NCBI GenBank assembly: GCA_903882935.1
Contig: CAIRZB010000071.1
Location: forward strand, 1 to 64,000
Length of the DNA: 64,000 bases
Direction of reading: 5' to 3'
Source: an uncultured Parafilimonas sp.
GTDB taxonomy: Bacteria > Bacteroidota > Bacteroidia > Chitinophagales > Chitinophagaceae
Shown here: one piece after another, positions 1 through 8,490 of the stretch
Position numbering within the stretch: the stretch's first letter is position 1
How the letters are laid out: every line of letters begins with the position of its first letter
Notes under the pieces: model-generated
Told to the model about the DNA's origin: nothing
The model's database searches: none
Seen by the model: the letters and a program-made list of their open reading frames with translations, nothing else
Program-made: the position numbers and the translations under genes

Positions 1-158
1 AAATATTACAGATTTTGAGCATCTCTATTTTCGAAAAAATGCCCATAAATCAACTGTTTCAGCTCACTCAATTACAATATTTCAAAGAACAGAATCATAA
101 CCAATTGAATATGTTCGACTTATGACGCAACGCTAATGACAGTCAATAAAAACAAAAA

Positions 159-641
159 ATGAGCATTATGAACACTAAAAATATTAACACAACAAAACGC
201 ATAGCCTTTGTGGTGCATGCAGACAAGAAAACTGAGCTGATTGAATGGAGTTACTTTAACAAAAACCTTTTGGCGCAGCACGACATAATTGCCAGCGGGG
301 ATGCAGCAAACATTTTAGAGGGTACTTTAAATACGCCTGTGCAAACATATATTACAGGACCCTACAACGGCTACCAAGAGTTAGGCGCTTTGATTACAGC
401 TGGCTGCGTTGATGCACTGATTTTATTTGGCCATGCAGACGAAACCCAATTGCAGGCCAACGGCTTGAAGACTCTAATTGAGACAGCACTAAACGCCAAT
501 GTTATAATTGCACTTAACACAGTGACTGCAGATTTTATTTTACAAAGCCACTTGATGCATAAAAAAAAACCAACAGGCAACAAATGCTATTCAATGCCAG
601 CCGGCCACGATGAGCAAGCAAAACAGATGCATGCGGCATAA
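159..641 (+). CDS. Methylglyoxal-synthase-like protein, catalytic residues lost
   Basis: 160 aa, an MGS-like domain over roughly residues 13-125. The framework of methylglyoxal synthase is clear: KRIAFVVH near the N terminus, ITGPYNGYQELGALI in the middle and TADFILQSHLM at the end. By hand alignment to E. coli MgsA, His19 is kept, but Asp71 (the GGDQQ motif) is Tyr in NGYQE, His98 is Gln, Asp101 is Gly and phosphate-binding Thr48 is Ala. MgsA normally turns dihydroxyacetone phosphate into methylglyoxal; this copy is unlikely to do so. It may be a binding or regulatory homologue, since the MGS-like fold also occurs in ligand-sensing domains (carbamoyl phosphate synthetase), or it may be decaying. 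A second ATG lies three codons in. It stands alone before an MFS gene on the same strand. Fold assignment is fairly sure; function is unknown. Confidence 0.75.
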   Translation: MSIMNTKNINTTKRIAFVVHADKKTELIEWSYFNKNLLAQHDIIASGDAANILEGTLNTPVQTYITGPYNGYQELGALITAGCVDALILFGHADETQLQANGLKTLIETALNANVIIALNTVTADFILQSHLMHKKKPTGNKCYSMPAGHDEQAKQMHAA

Positions 642-668
642 CTACCAACAAGGCGTTAGCCATATGCT

Positions 669-692
669 GTAAACCCTATTAGGAGGGGTTAC
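669..692. other. Small hairpin in spacer
   Basis: GTAAACCCT pairs with AGGGGTTAC (8 of 9 positions) across a 6-nt loop, between the MGS-like gene and the MFS gene. No T-tract follows directly, so it is not a clear terminator. A second weak CCCT/AGGG pairing follows at about 695-710. It may be a processing or stabilising structure. Confidence 0.3.
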
Positions 693-735
693 ACCCTATT
701 TTAAAGGGCTATTATTTAAACTAAATTATTAAAAA

Positions 736-1884
736 ATGAACGTATCAATACCATTTTACAATACCAAAACACACCGTATTGCGGTAAGCGTTTTCTTTTT
801 TGTTGCTGGCATTACATTTGCCAGTTGGGCCAGCCGAATACCCGATATTAAAGAGGCCTTGCATCTTAGCGACGCAGCTTTGGGTGGTGTGCTTTTTGCA
901 TTGCCTGTTGGCCAGTTGGTAAGCCTGCCATTGTCGGGTTGGCTTACAGCCCGGTTTGGCAGTAGGCAATTGATTATTTGGGCCGCATTGTTGTACCCTT
1001 TAACATTAATTTCTCTCGCATTGGCCGGCTCGGTTTTGCAACTGGTTATTGCCCTTTTCTTTTTTGGCTTATGGGCCAACTTGGTTAACATTGCCATGAA
1101 TACCCAGGCTGTTGGCGTTGAAAAGATGTATGGCCGCTCAATAATGGCATCCTTTCATGGCCTTTGGAGCTTGGCTTGTTTTACTGGTGCAGCGGTGGGT
1201 GGTGTGTTCGTCTCCGCAGGCCTGTCTCCATTTGTGCATTTTGTAGCCATATTCCTATTAACCGCACTGTTGGTTTTTGCAGCGTTCAAGTACACTTTAC
1301 CTAATAATTTTGACGCTAACGGCAAACAGCCTTTGTTTGTAAAGCCTGACAAACAAATTTTAATGCTTGGCCTAATTGCCTTTTGTTGCATGATGTGCGA
1401 GGGCGCCATGGCCGATTGGAGCGGCATATATTTTAAAAACATTGTACATGTGCCTGCTGCGCTAACCACCGTTGGTTATATAGCGTTTATGAGTGCCATG
1501 GCCACTGGCCGCTTTACAGGCGACTGGCTGATAACAAAGTTTGGTGTTAAAATAATATTGCAAATAAGCGGCTTACTTATAACCAGTGGCTTGCTTACCA
1601 TGGTGTTGCTACCTAGCATGTACACTGCGGCAATAGGCTGTTTGCTAACTGGTTTTGGTGTGTCGTGTGTGGTGCCTATGGTATTTGCCATGGCGGGTAA
1701 ATCAAAACACATGCCTGCTGGCTTGGCGTTAGCAACCGTTAGCAGTATCAGTTTTCTCGGCTTTTTAGCGGGGCCGCCTATTATTGGTTTTATTGCACAG
1801 GCAGCCAGCCTTCGTTGGTCGTTTGTTGTAATTGCACTAATGGGGCTTGGCACTACTTTTTTCTCTAGAAAAATAGAAGGTTAG
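736..1884 (+). CDS. MFS transporter, YbjJ/fucose-permease-like
   Basis: 382 aa with about 12 hydrophobic segments, an inner-membrane major facilitator protein. The N-terminal region reads FASWASRIPDIKEALHLSDAALG followed by PLSGWLTARFGSR; this WxSRIPDIK ... GSR signature marks the YbjJ-like branch of the fucose permease group. An acidic loop EGAMADWSGIYF in the second half is also usual for this branch. Members are predicted proton symporters or effluxers of sugars or small organic solutes; the substrate cannot be read from the sequence. The gene is transcribed in the same direction as the preceding MGS-like gene, with a 94-bp gap, and ends at a good intrinsic terminator. Confidence 0.85.
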   Translation: MNVSIPFYNTKTHRIAVSVFFFVAGITFASWASRIPDIKEALHLSDAALGGVLFALPVGQLVSLPLSGWLTARFGSRQLIIWAALLYPLTLISLALAGSVLQLVIALFFFGLWANLVNIAMNTQAVGVEKMYGRSIMASFHGLWSLACFTGAAVGGVFVSAGLSPFVHFVAIFLLTALLVFAAFKYTLPNNFDANGKQPLFVKPDKQILMLGLIAFCCMMCEGAMADWSGIYFKNIVHVPAALTTVGYIAFMSAMATGRFTGDWLITKFGVKIILQISGLLITSGLLTMVLLPSMYTAAIGCLLTGFGVSCVVPMVFAMAGKSKHMPAGLALATVSSISFLGFLAGPPIIGFIAQAASLRWSFVVIALMGLGTTFFSRKIEG

Positions 1885-1911
1885 CCATAAGTGGTAAAAT
1901 GTAAAAAAGAA

Positions 1912-1949
1912 CGCCCGTGTAACTTGTTTTACGCGGGTGTTTTTGTTTT
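1912..1949 (+). terminator. Intrinsic terminator after the MFS gene
   Basis: An 11-bp stem CGCCCGTGTAA / TTACGCGGGTG (two G-U pairs), loop CTTGTT, followed by a T-rich tract TTTTTGTTTT, 28 nt after the MFS stop codon. Confidence 0.85.
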
Positions 1950-2054
1950 GGGATAAAATATCGATTTAGCTGGATTTTATTTGGATCGAAAGTTTGTTGA
2001 CTGAAAAAATTATTTGTGGCATATTTTAATAAACCGCCGGTATGAAAATAGAGA

Positions 2055-2084
2055 AGGGCTGCGCAATTATTTTCGCGCAGCCCT
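2055..2084 (-). terminator. Hairpin/terminator downstream of the NHL-repeat gene
   Basis: A perfect 10-bp stem AGGGCTGCGC / GCGCAGCCCT with a 10-nt loop, 40 nt beyond the stop codon of the minus-strand NHL-repeat gene. Read on the minus strand it is followed by TCTCTATTTT, a modest T-tract. It probably ends that transcript and separates it from the convergent MFS unit. Confidence 0.65.
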
Positions 2085-2124
2085 GCTTTATTTACAAACC
2101 CAGTTTTTGTAATTTAAGCAAGTG

Positions 2125-4797
2125 CTAGTTACCAAGCTTAATAAACTTTGTACCAAAGTTGTTTGCTTTGGTTATTAGCTTAATAAAATAAAGGCCTTGC
2201 GGCAGTATTTGCACTTGGCCTATGGTAATGTGGTTAAAGCCTTGCAACACCAATGTTTGTTCAGTATGTACAATTTTGCCAGCCGCATTATAAATTACAA
2301 TAGTTGCTGGCTCGTTTTTGTCGTTGTTAAAATCAATTTGCAAATTGTTTTTAACGGGGTTGGGGTATGTTTTAACAGACCAAGCCGTAGCCATATTAAC
2401 TACACGCACTTCTGAGAAGTTAACATTGCCATCTGCATCAACTTGTTTAAGCCTATAAAAATTATTGCCATTTGCAGGTGTAATATCAGTAAAGGTATAA
2501 TTATGCAATACGCTGCTAGTGCCATGGCCAAGCAGGCTACCTATTAGTTGCCAGCTAGTGCCATTGTCGCCTTTCCTTTCAATGTCAAAGTGGTCGTTCT
2601 TTGTTTCGGTGGCGGTGGTCCATTTAAGCAAAACAGTGTTTTTGCTTTTTTCTGCATAAAAATTCTGTAACACAACAGGCAAGGCGCCCATTATAATTTT
2701 CCTAACCACACCATTGCCTAAATCGGCTACGTAAATGTAGCCCTGGCTGTTAATATACAGCCCTTTCGGGTTGTTTAGCTGGGCCGACTTAGCTGCCCCG
2801 TTATCGCCCGAATACCCCGCTGTGCCATTGCCTGCAACAATTTGGTTTGTAAAGTTTGATCTGTCGATGCGTACAATAGTATTGTCGGTTGAGTCGGAAA
2901 CAAAAATATTGCCCGCAGCATCTGTGGCTATGCCAGAAAAAACATGCCCATTGCTAAGTATGGTGCTGATTATGCCGGTGGCTGCCGTTATTTTTCTGAT
3001 ACTTTTATTGCCACGGTCAACAATAAATACATTGCCGGCGGTGTCGGTAGCAACAGCATAGGGTAAATTTAATTGTGCGGCGGTGGCAGCTGCGCCATCA
3101 CCAGCCGCGCCTGCCGTGCCAATGCCTGCAATGGTGGAAATTTTTTGGGTAGATGCATCCACTTTTCTAATACGGTTATTTAACGCATCGGCAATATATA
3201 GGTTGCCTTTTTTATCCAACGCTATGCCCCAAGGTGTATTTAAATTAGCCGATGTTGCAGCGGCACCATCCCCGGCAAAGCCTGGCGTTGCATTGCCTGC
3301 ATAGTTGTTGATGACCTTTGAATTATAGTTAATCACCCTAATAACATGGTTAAACACATCAGCAATGTAAACATTGCTGCTTGCGTCAACCGCAACGCCA
3401 ACTGGTGCATTTAGCAACACTTGCGGAAAAGTTGCATTCAACCCATTACCCGCGTAACCTTTACTGGCAAATGCTGGGTCGGGTGACGGCTTGCCCGCAT
3501 AAATGGTGGATGAATTGGCTATATTTACTGCCCTTACATCGTAGTAAAATCCGTCGGCAATAAGCATATCGCCGTTGGTAGTGTTAAAAGTAATTGCCTG
3601 CGGAGCCAGTTGCGCCCTTAGCGCGTCAGGTGCTCCCGTAAACCCGTCAGAACCATCACCCGCCAAGGTAGAAATTATGTTAGACGATGCATCTACTTTT
3701 CTAACCCTGTTATTCACAAAATCGGCTATTAGCAAATTGCCGGCTTTGTCAACCAAAACATCAGTAGGCTTACCAATGGCGGCATTGTATGCTAGTACAC
3801 CGTCGCTGGTATAATATTGTGCGCCTGTGCCTGCAACAGTGGTAATCTTTTTATCGGCTGCGGTAATTTTTCGTACGCGGTTGTTGCCTTGGTCGGCAAT
3901 AAATATATTGCCAGAGGCGTCAACAACTATGCCAACCAAGTTGTTGATTGCCGCATTTAAGGCGAGGCCCCCGTCGCCGGAAAAACCTTGTACGCCTGAA
4001 CCCGCAACTGTTGTAATTATATTTGTGTTGGCATCTACTTTGCGCACAACAAAATTGTACTCATCTGCAATGTATAAATTGTTTGCTGCGTCTATGGCTA
4101 TGCGTTCAGGGCTGTTAAGTGTTGCAGCCGTTGCTAGGCCGCCGTCGCCCGCGTAGCCAGTAATACCAGAGCCATCACCCACTACTGTGGATATTTTAAG
4201 GGTAACGGCATCTATCCGCCGTATTACGTTATTGCCGTTGTCAACAAAATAAATGTTACCGGCCGTGTCTAGGGCTATCCCTTCTGGGCCGCTCAGGCTG
4301 GCCAATGTTGCAAATCCCCCATCGCCAGAGTAACCTCCATTTGTATTGTTACCGGCTATGGTGGAGATTTTTTGGGTGGATGCATCTATCTTTCTTATCC
4401 GGCTATTGTTATAATCAGCTATGTACACATTGCCTTTTTTGTCAACGGCCAAGCCGGGTGAACCCACATTGGTAAAATTTAATTTTGCAGCAGTGGCCAA
4501 TCCCCCATCGCCCGAAAAGCCGGAAGCACCGGTGCCTGCAATAGTGGTAATTATATGGGTAACGGCATCAACTTTTCGCACGCGGTTATCAGCGCCGGTT
4601 GCTATGTACAAATTGCCAAAAGTATCGCGGGCCAAGGTATACACCCCAAATAACCCCGCGCTGGTTGCCGGGCCCCCATCTCCCAAATAGGTTGGCCTGC
4701 CCGCTACCGTAGTAATTTGGGCTTTGGACTGGAAAAAGAAAGCGCAAAAAATGATAACTAGTAAGCAGCAAAGACCAGACTTGTAGATTTTTTTCAT
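2125..4797 (-). CDS. Secreted NHL-repeat protein with type IX secretion sorting domain
   Basis: 890 aa from the chosen ATG; an in-frame ATG ten codons upstream (4827) is possible, but the downstream start gives a clean signal peptide (MKKIYKSG, hydrophobic core, cut near SKAQ). The body is about a dozen NHL-type repeats, each with GDGG.A..A.LN.P.GIA.D..GN.YIAD..N..IRK.DA.T..ISTIAG, which fold as beta-propeller blades. A short domain with KWTTATETKNDHFDIERK follows, and the last ~85 residues (TYPNPVKNNLQIDF ... GLYFIKL) are a typical type IX secretion system type A sorting domain. The protein is therefore expected to be exported across the outer membrane and released or anchored on the surface. 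Its ligand is unknown. It is monocistronic, with terminator-like hairpin downstream. Confidence 0.88.
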   Translation of the reverse strand: MKKIYKSGLCCLLVIIFCAFFFQSKAQITTVAGRPTYLGDGGPATSAGLFGVYTLARDTFGNLYIATGADNRVRKVDAVTHIITTIAGTGASGFSGDGGLATAAKLNFTNVGSPGLAVDKKGNVYIADYNNSRIRKIDASTQKISTIAGNNTNGGYSGDGGFATLASLSGPEGIALDTAGNIYFVDNGNNVIRRIDAVTLKISTVVGDGSGITGYAGDGGLATAATLNSPERIAIDAANNLYIADEYNFVVRKVDANTNIITTVAGSGVQGFSGDGGLALNAAINNLVGIVVDASGNIFIADQGNNRVRKITAADKKITTVAGTGAQYYTSDGVLAYNAAIGKPTDVLVDKAGNLLIADFVNNRVRKVDASSNIISTLAGDGSDGFTGAPDALRAQLAPQAITFNTTNGDMLIADGFYYDVRAVNIANSSTIYAGKPSPDPAFASKGYAGNGLNATFPQVLLNAPVGVAVDASSNVYIADVFNHVIRVINYNSKVINNYAGNATPGFAGDGAAATSANLNTPWGIALDKKGNLYIADALNNRIRKVDASTQKISTIAGIGTAGAAGDGAAATAAQLNLPYAVATDTAGNVFIVDRGNKSIRKITAATGIISTILSNGHVFSGIATDAAGNIFVSDSTDNTIVRIDRSNFTNQIVAGNGTAGYSGDNGAAKSAQLNNPKGLYINSQGYIYVADLGNGVVRKIIMGALPVVLQNFYAEKSKNTVLLKWTTATETKNDHFDIERKGDNGTSWQLIGSLLGHGTSSVLHNYTFTDITPANGNNFYRLKQVDADGNVNFSEVRVVNMATAWSVKTYPNPVKNNLQIDFNNDKNEPATIVIYNAAGKIVHTEQTLVLQGFNHITIGQVQILPQGLYFIKLITKANNFGTKFIKLGN

Positions 4798-5029
4798 GAG
4801 TGTAAGTTTGCTATGGGTGATGGGCAAATATGTAAAAAAAGTAAACTTAGTTATTTTGGCTTAATTAAATTACTGACCTTAAAAAATGATAAAAGTTTAA
4901 TTTGTTTTTGTTGTTTTAGGGGTCATTTTTAGTGCTTTTATTAAAATTGGCTTAACAAAATAGTTTTCGTGGTTTTTTAATAGTTAAGCATATCATACCA
5001 ATTGAGTCAAAGCAATCATTGTTTAGCAT

Positions 5030-5153
5030 GCAAATGCCTATATGTGCCGGCATTTTGCGCTACGGCAGGGTTTTTGCCTATAAAGTAGCAAACGGCTGTG
5101 AAAAGTTTAGTAGGGCAGGTACAACTTATTTACAAAGCATATAGCCTATAGGC
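5030..5153 (+). promoter_or_regulatory. Structured leader upstream of the NRAMP-family gene
   Basis: The 391-bp spacer 4798-5188 has no credible gene. It contains GCCTATA three times (5036, 5076, 5144), the last inside the perfect palindrome GCCTATAGGC (5144-5153), and a hairpin GCAAATGCC / GGCATTTTGC (5030-5058, one bulge). Repeated motifs ahead of a metal-transporter-family gene suggest an operator or RNA element. I see no match to the known manganese (yybP-ykoY) or magnesium riboswitch cores. Function is an inference. Confidence 0.35.
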
Positions 5154-5188
5154 ACTGAACTACTCCGCCAACCGATAAACATATAAAC

Positions 5189-6487
5189 ATGGGGGAACAA
5201 AAATTGGCAAAGCCAAAAAGCAGGTTTCGGCAATTTTTAAGCACTTTGGGGCCCGGCATTACTACCGGCGCAGCCGATGACGACCCATCGGGCATTGCCA
5301 CTTATAGCCAAACCGGGGCACAGTTTGGCTACGGCCAATTGTGGACTGCGCTGTATATGCTGCCCTTTATGACAGCTGTTCAGGAAGCCTGTGCCAGAAT
5401 TGGCATTGTTACAGGCAAGGGCATAGCTGCAGTTGTAAAGGAGCATTACAGTAAGGGCGTATTGTATGCAGTGGTTTGGCTGGTGGTTATCGCCAATACT
5501 ATCAACATAGGGGCAGATATTGGTGCCATGGCTGCCGCGGCGCAGTTAATTGTACCCGCCCCGTTAATAGTGCTTACCCTATTGTTTACGGTTGTTATTT
5601 TGTTGCTGGAAATTTTTACCAATTACAGGGTGTATGCTAAAATACTAAAATGGCTAGCGTTTACATTGCTGGCTTACCCTATAACGGTTTTTATTGTACA
5701 CCAGCCTTGGGCAACAGTATTAAAGGCAACGGTGGTGCCACATTTTGAATTAAGCTTTGCGTTCTTGTTTATTATTACCGGCGTGTTGGGCACCACAATA
5801 TCGCCCTATATGTTTTTTTGGGAAGCCTCGCAGGAGGTGGAGGAAGAAAAAGCTGCACACCTCATTAAAAACGGAAAGCCAAAGATTGGCTGGGTCTATA
5901 TAAAACGCATGCGGGTTGATAACACGGTGGGCATGGTGTTTAGTGAAATAACCACTTGGAGCATTATACTGGTGGGTGCAACTGTGCTGCACGCCAGTGG
6001 GGTAACAGATGTTAAAACGGCGGCTGATGCAGCCAAGGCTTTGGAGCCGCTGGTTAAAACCTTCCCACATGCAGGGTTTCTTGCAAAACTTATATTTTCA
6101 GTGGGCATTATTGGCTTGGGTATGTTGGCTGTGCCGGTACTTTCTGGGTCGGCGGCCTATGCGGTAAGCGATGCACTTAACTGGAAGGCAAGCCTAAACC
6201 TAAAACTAAAACGGGCACATGGGTTTTATGGGGTAATTACAATTGCAACCCTCATCGGCCTCATTATTAATTTCGTAGGTATAGACCCTGTAAAAGCCCT
6301 CGTGTACGCGGCAGTGTTAAACGGAGTAGCAGCGGTTCCGCTGCTGTTTATTATTGTGCGCATTGCAAGCAGCGAAAAAATTATGGGCGAGTACAAAAGC
6401 GGCTGGTTATCCAACACATTGCTGTGGTTTACGTTTATTGCCATGGGGGCCGCTGCCGTGGCTATGTTTTTTACCATAGGGAAGTGA
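5189..6487 (+). CDS. NRAMP/SLC11-family transporter, non-canonical metal site
   Basis: 432 aa, about 11 membrane segments, inner membrane. The TM1 region GPGITTGAADDDPSGIA (residues 21-37) and TM6 region GTTISPYMFFW (201-211) place it in the NRAMP superfamily. Classic manganese/iron members carry DPGN in TM1 and MPH in TM6; here the corresponding positions read DPSG and SPY, so the metal-coordinating Asn and Met are not at their usual places. It belongs to a divergent bacterial branch annotated as divalent metal cation transporters; related divergent members (NRMT) transport magnesium. The substrate may be Mg2+, Mn2+ or something else. An EVEEEKAAH stretch follows TM6 on the cytoplasmic side. 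Single gene with a structured leader, convergent with hicAB. Confidence 0.85.
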   Translation: MGEQKLAKPKSRFRQFLSTLGPGITTGAADDDPSGIATYSQTGAQFGYGQLWTALYMLPFMTAVQEACARIGIVTGKGIAAVVKEHYSKGVLYAVVWLVVIANTINIGADIGAMAAAAQLIVPAPLIVLTLLFTVVILLLEIFTNYRVYAKILKWLAFTLLAYPITVFIVHQPWATVLKATVVPHFELSFAFLFIITGVLGTTISPYMFFWEASQEVEEEKAAHLIKNGKPKIGWVYIKRMRVDNTVGMVFSEITTWSIILVGATVLHASGVTDVKTAADAAKALEPLVKTFPHAGFLAKLIFSVGIIGLGMLAVPVLSGSAAYAVSDALNWKASLNLKLKRAHGFYGVITIATLIGLIINFVGIDPVKALVYAAVLNGVAAVPLLFIIVRIASSEKIMGEYKSGWLSNTLLWFTFIAMGAAAVAMFFTIGK

Positions 6488-6572
6488 TGGGACGCAGATT
6501 CGGTGGATACTTATGTTTTACAACAGTATTGCCTTGAAATAGCTTACGCCATAGATTTTAATTGACACATCC

Positions 6573-6986
6573 CTACAACTTAACACTCAACAATTCCCTG
6601 CCCAATGCATGCAGGCCGGCCTCAATTTTTTGCTTTTGTTTGTCGCTGGCCAACGCATGGCCGCTCTTGTATTGACGTAACAAAGATGCATTCATGCCTA
6701 TTTTTTTGGCAAACTGGGTGGCATCCAGCACGCCGAAATGTTCAAAAATGCTGGCTATGTCGTATTTGAACACAAATTTTATGTTGCCGTTGTTATAGGC
6801 TGGAGGCAGTGGTTCTCCTTTCTCTTGATAGTATTCAATCATCTCCTCCAATACATCTTTTAAATCCTCTTTGGCTTCGTCAATGGTATCACCATAGCTT
6901 GTTAAAGGCAATGCATTGTCTTCGGCATAAATTCCAAAGCCGGTTTTTGAGGCTTCTATAATCGCATAAACAGTTTTTGTTTTCAT
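6573..6986 (-). CDS. hicB: HicB-family antitoxin
   Basis: 137 aa. Residues 1-70 form the HicB partial RNase H-like fold (YAIIEASKTGFGIYAEDNALPLTSYGDTIDEAKEDL), which binds and blocks HicA; residues 80-137 (FAKKIGMNASLLRQYKSG) form a helix-turn-helix that should bind the operator ahead of hicA. It is the second gene of the pair, 22 nt after the hicA stop, matching the usual hicA-hicB order. Likely autoregulatory, see the repeated ATAACG sites upstream of hicA. Length and domain order are normal, so the antitoxin looks intact. Confidence 0.9.
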   Translation of the reverse strand: MKTKTVYAIIEASKTGFGIYAEDNALPLTSYGDTIDEAKEDLKDVLEEMIEYYQEKGEPLPPAYNNGNIKFVFKYDIASIFEHFGVLDATQFAKKIGMNASLLRQYKSGHALASDKQKQKIEAGLHALGRELLSVKL

Positions 6987-7008
6987 ACATGTTTTTTCAA
7001 TTCAACAA

Positions 7009-7194
7009 CTATTTAAGACCCGCTAATTTTAAAATTTTGTTGAGAGTGCCGGTTGCAACTTCCTCACTTTTATGTTTGCCAATCGGAATTTGAATGCTTG
7101 GCTTGGCCGGGTGTACATAAATGTGGTGCTTGGCCGTTCTTTCAATATACCATCCTTCTCTTTCAAGCTTTCGTTGCAATTCTGAAAATTTCAT
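7009..7194 (-). CDS. hicA: HicA-family mRNA interferase toxin
   Basis: 61 aa, the usual size for HicA. The protein starts MKFSELQRKLEREGWYIER and has the double-stranded RNA-binding-like fold with the catalytic histidine in KHHIYVHP (residues 22-29), then IPIGKHKSEEVATGTLNKILKLAGL. Family members cleave translated mRNA until HicB neutralises them. It is first in a two-gene operon with hicB. All key positions appear intact, so the module is probably functional. Confidence 0.9.
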   Translation of the reverse strand: MKFSELQRKLEREGWYIERTAKHHIYVHPAKPSIQIPIGKHKSEEVATGTLNKILKLAGLK

Positions 7195-7218
7195 AAACAG
7201 CGGGCTTAATGGTCAGTA

Positions 7219-7276
7219 CAAAAATAACGCATATGTTACAATGTAAAAAAAATAAAAATAACGGATTCGTTATTTT
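7219..7276 (-). promoter_or_regulatory. hicAB promoter with repeated ATAACG half-sites
   Basis: AAAATAACG occurs at 7221-7229 and 7255-7263, and its inverted copy CGTTATTTT at 7268-7276, the last two forming a palindrome with a 4-nt centre. On the minus strand the sequence TATTTTTG (7226-7219), a match to the Bacteroidota -7 box TAnnTTTG, lies 24 nt upstream of the hicA start and overlaps the first half-site. The arrangement fits repression by HicB binding to its own promoter. Confidence 0.5.
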
Positions 7277-7303
7277 TTATAAGTGTATTTGGTGTGCTAA
7301 GTT

Positions 7304-7819
7304 TCAACAACCTATTCCTCCAAATACCCTATATATTCTTTTCTTTTTGCCGTCGGTAATCTCAATTGTGCCGACATAAATTGACAATTCATCTCCGTCA
7401 TTTTTTAGCCATCCTGTTTTTATGGTTATGGTATAGCCCTCACCTGTAAGCGTTTCAGTATAGATTTTATCAGTATCTGCCTTTTCCTTCTTTTTACCAC
7501 CAAGCTCTTTTAGCAAGATAAAGTGATTGTTAATTTTAATAAGCCGATTCTCTCCCAAATTTGACATATATATCATAAGCCCAGCCGCATAATTTAACGA
7601 ATCAGTGGCAAAGCCCGCCTCACATCCATCTATTAAACCGGCCGGTGCCTTTGAGAACGTATCAAGCTGTAGTGCTTTTTCTGTTGCATTAGCAGTTTCA
7701 TCACTTTTTTCAAAGCTTGTGTCCTGCCGCAAACGGTTGTTTATGTTTGCCTCGCTGTTGTTTGAACAAGCAAAGAAAAAGACTAAGCAAATTGTGATAT
7801 AGGTTAAGATTTGTTTCAT
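7304..7819 (-). CDS. Putative lipoprotein, no recognised domain
   Basis: 171 aa. N-terminal signal with a lipobox-like end (ITICLVFFFAC, Cys18), then a polar linker rich in Asn, Glu and Thr. The rest has alternating hydrophobic residues typical of a small beta-rich extracytoplasmic domain (EGYTITIKTGWLKNDGDELSIYVGTIEI) and ends IYRVFGGIGC. I do not recognise the family. It lies 56 nt after the next lipoprotein gene on the same strand and may be co-transcribed with it; it is 109 nt ahead of hicA. Confidence 0.7.
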   Translation of the reverse strand: MKQILTYITICLVFFFACSNNSEANINNRLRQDTSFEKSDETANATEKALQLDTFSKAPAGLIDGCEAGFATDSLNYAAGLMIYMSNLGENRLIKINNHFILLKELGGKKKEKADTDKIYTETLTGEGYTITIKTGWLKNDGDELSIYVGTIEITDGKKKRIYRVFGGIGC

Positions 7820-7875
7820 ATAAATACCTTTAATTACAAGTATACCTAGGTGTAAATGACTTTAGGCCAACGCCC

Positions 7876-8349
7876 TTACTTCACCCGCACATATTTTTCA
7901 ATGTTCAGCCTGTTCACACCAATACTGTCAATTTTCTCAATGCCTTTTTGCACAAACGTGTCATTTTTTACGGTAAGGGTAAAATTAAAATCATGGTTTT
8001 CCCATTCCCGGTCGTTGCAGTATTCAAGCATTTCTGTGTATTGGTCGCCAACCAAAGTGTAGTGGCCTCCACCTGCAGAAAATACGGCATCCTTTCCCTT
8101 GCCTTTAGTAAGGTCGTGGTTTAAAAAGGCGAAATGCGTGCCGTTAAGTATTTTTATAAACGACTTTCCGGTGGTATAGTCGGTTACCACCGTGTCGCCT
8201 TTAATATTGTCTATCAGTGTGCCCGATATTAATTTCCAAGTGCCTTCAACGGGCAATGCTTCTTGTTTTGCGTTTGTTTTATCTGTCGCTGCCGTATTGC
8301 ATGATAGCACTAGCATAGCGGTGGCAATTATCGCTGTTATTTTTTTCAT
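7876..8349 (-). CDS. Lipoprotein with lipocalin-like domain
   Basis: 157 aa. Starts MKKITAIIATAMLVLSC, a short lipoprotein signal with Cys17. The mature part opens with the lipocalin-like signature VEGTWKLISG and continues as a beta-rich barrel (SFIKILNGTHFAFLNHD, GGGHYTLVGDQYTEMLEYC, FTLTVKNDTFVQKG), similar to the small DUF4488/lipocalin-like proteins common in Bacteroidota. The role is unknown; a ligand-binding or stress function is usual speculation for this group. Probably first gene of a two-gene unit with the lipoprotein downstream. Confidence 0.75.
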   Translation of the reverse strand: MKKITAIIATAMLVLSCNTAATDKTNAKQEALPVEGTWKLISGTLIDNIKGDTVVTDYTTGKSFIKILNGTHFAFLNHDLTKGKGKDAVFSAGGGHYTLVGDQYTEMLEYCNDREWENHDFNFTLTVKNDTFVQKGIEKIDSIGVNRLNIEKYVRVK

Positions 8350-8490
8350 TTGATTGGTTTGGTTGTACTATCATGGAAGATAAGGGGAAACCATAAAACG
8401 CCAAAAAATATCTATCACAGCAATCTTGCAACAGGCAGTTCACGCCGATGCGTAATTACTTAAATCGGGTATCTCAGAAAAAGCACTATA

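Noticed and set aside
3083-4690. Plus-strand open frames with repeated PPSPEKP-like peptides opposite the NHL protein
   Set aside because: They are the reverse reading of the GDGG-type NHL repeats, hence repetitive by construction.
2125-4797. Regular ~170-bp repeats suggesting a repeat array or CRISPR
   Set aside because: They are codon-level repeats of NHL propeller blades in one long reading frame; no CRISPR-type direct repeats with unique spacers exist in the window.
4798-5188. Manganese riboswitch (yybP-ykoY) or magnesium riboswitch before the NRAMP gene
   Set aside because: Conserved core sequences of these classes are not visible.
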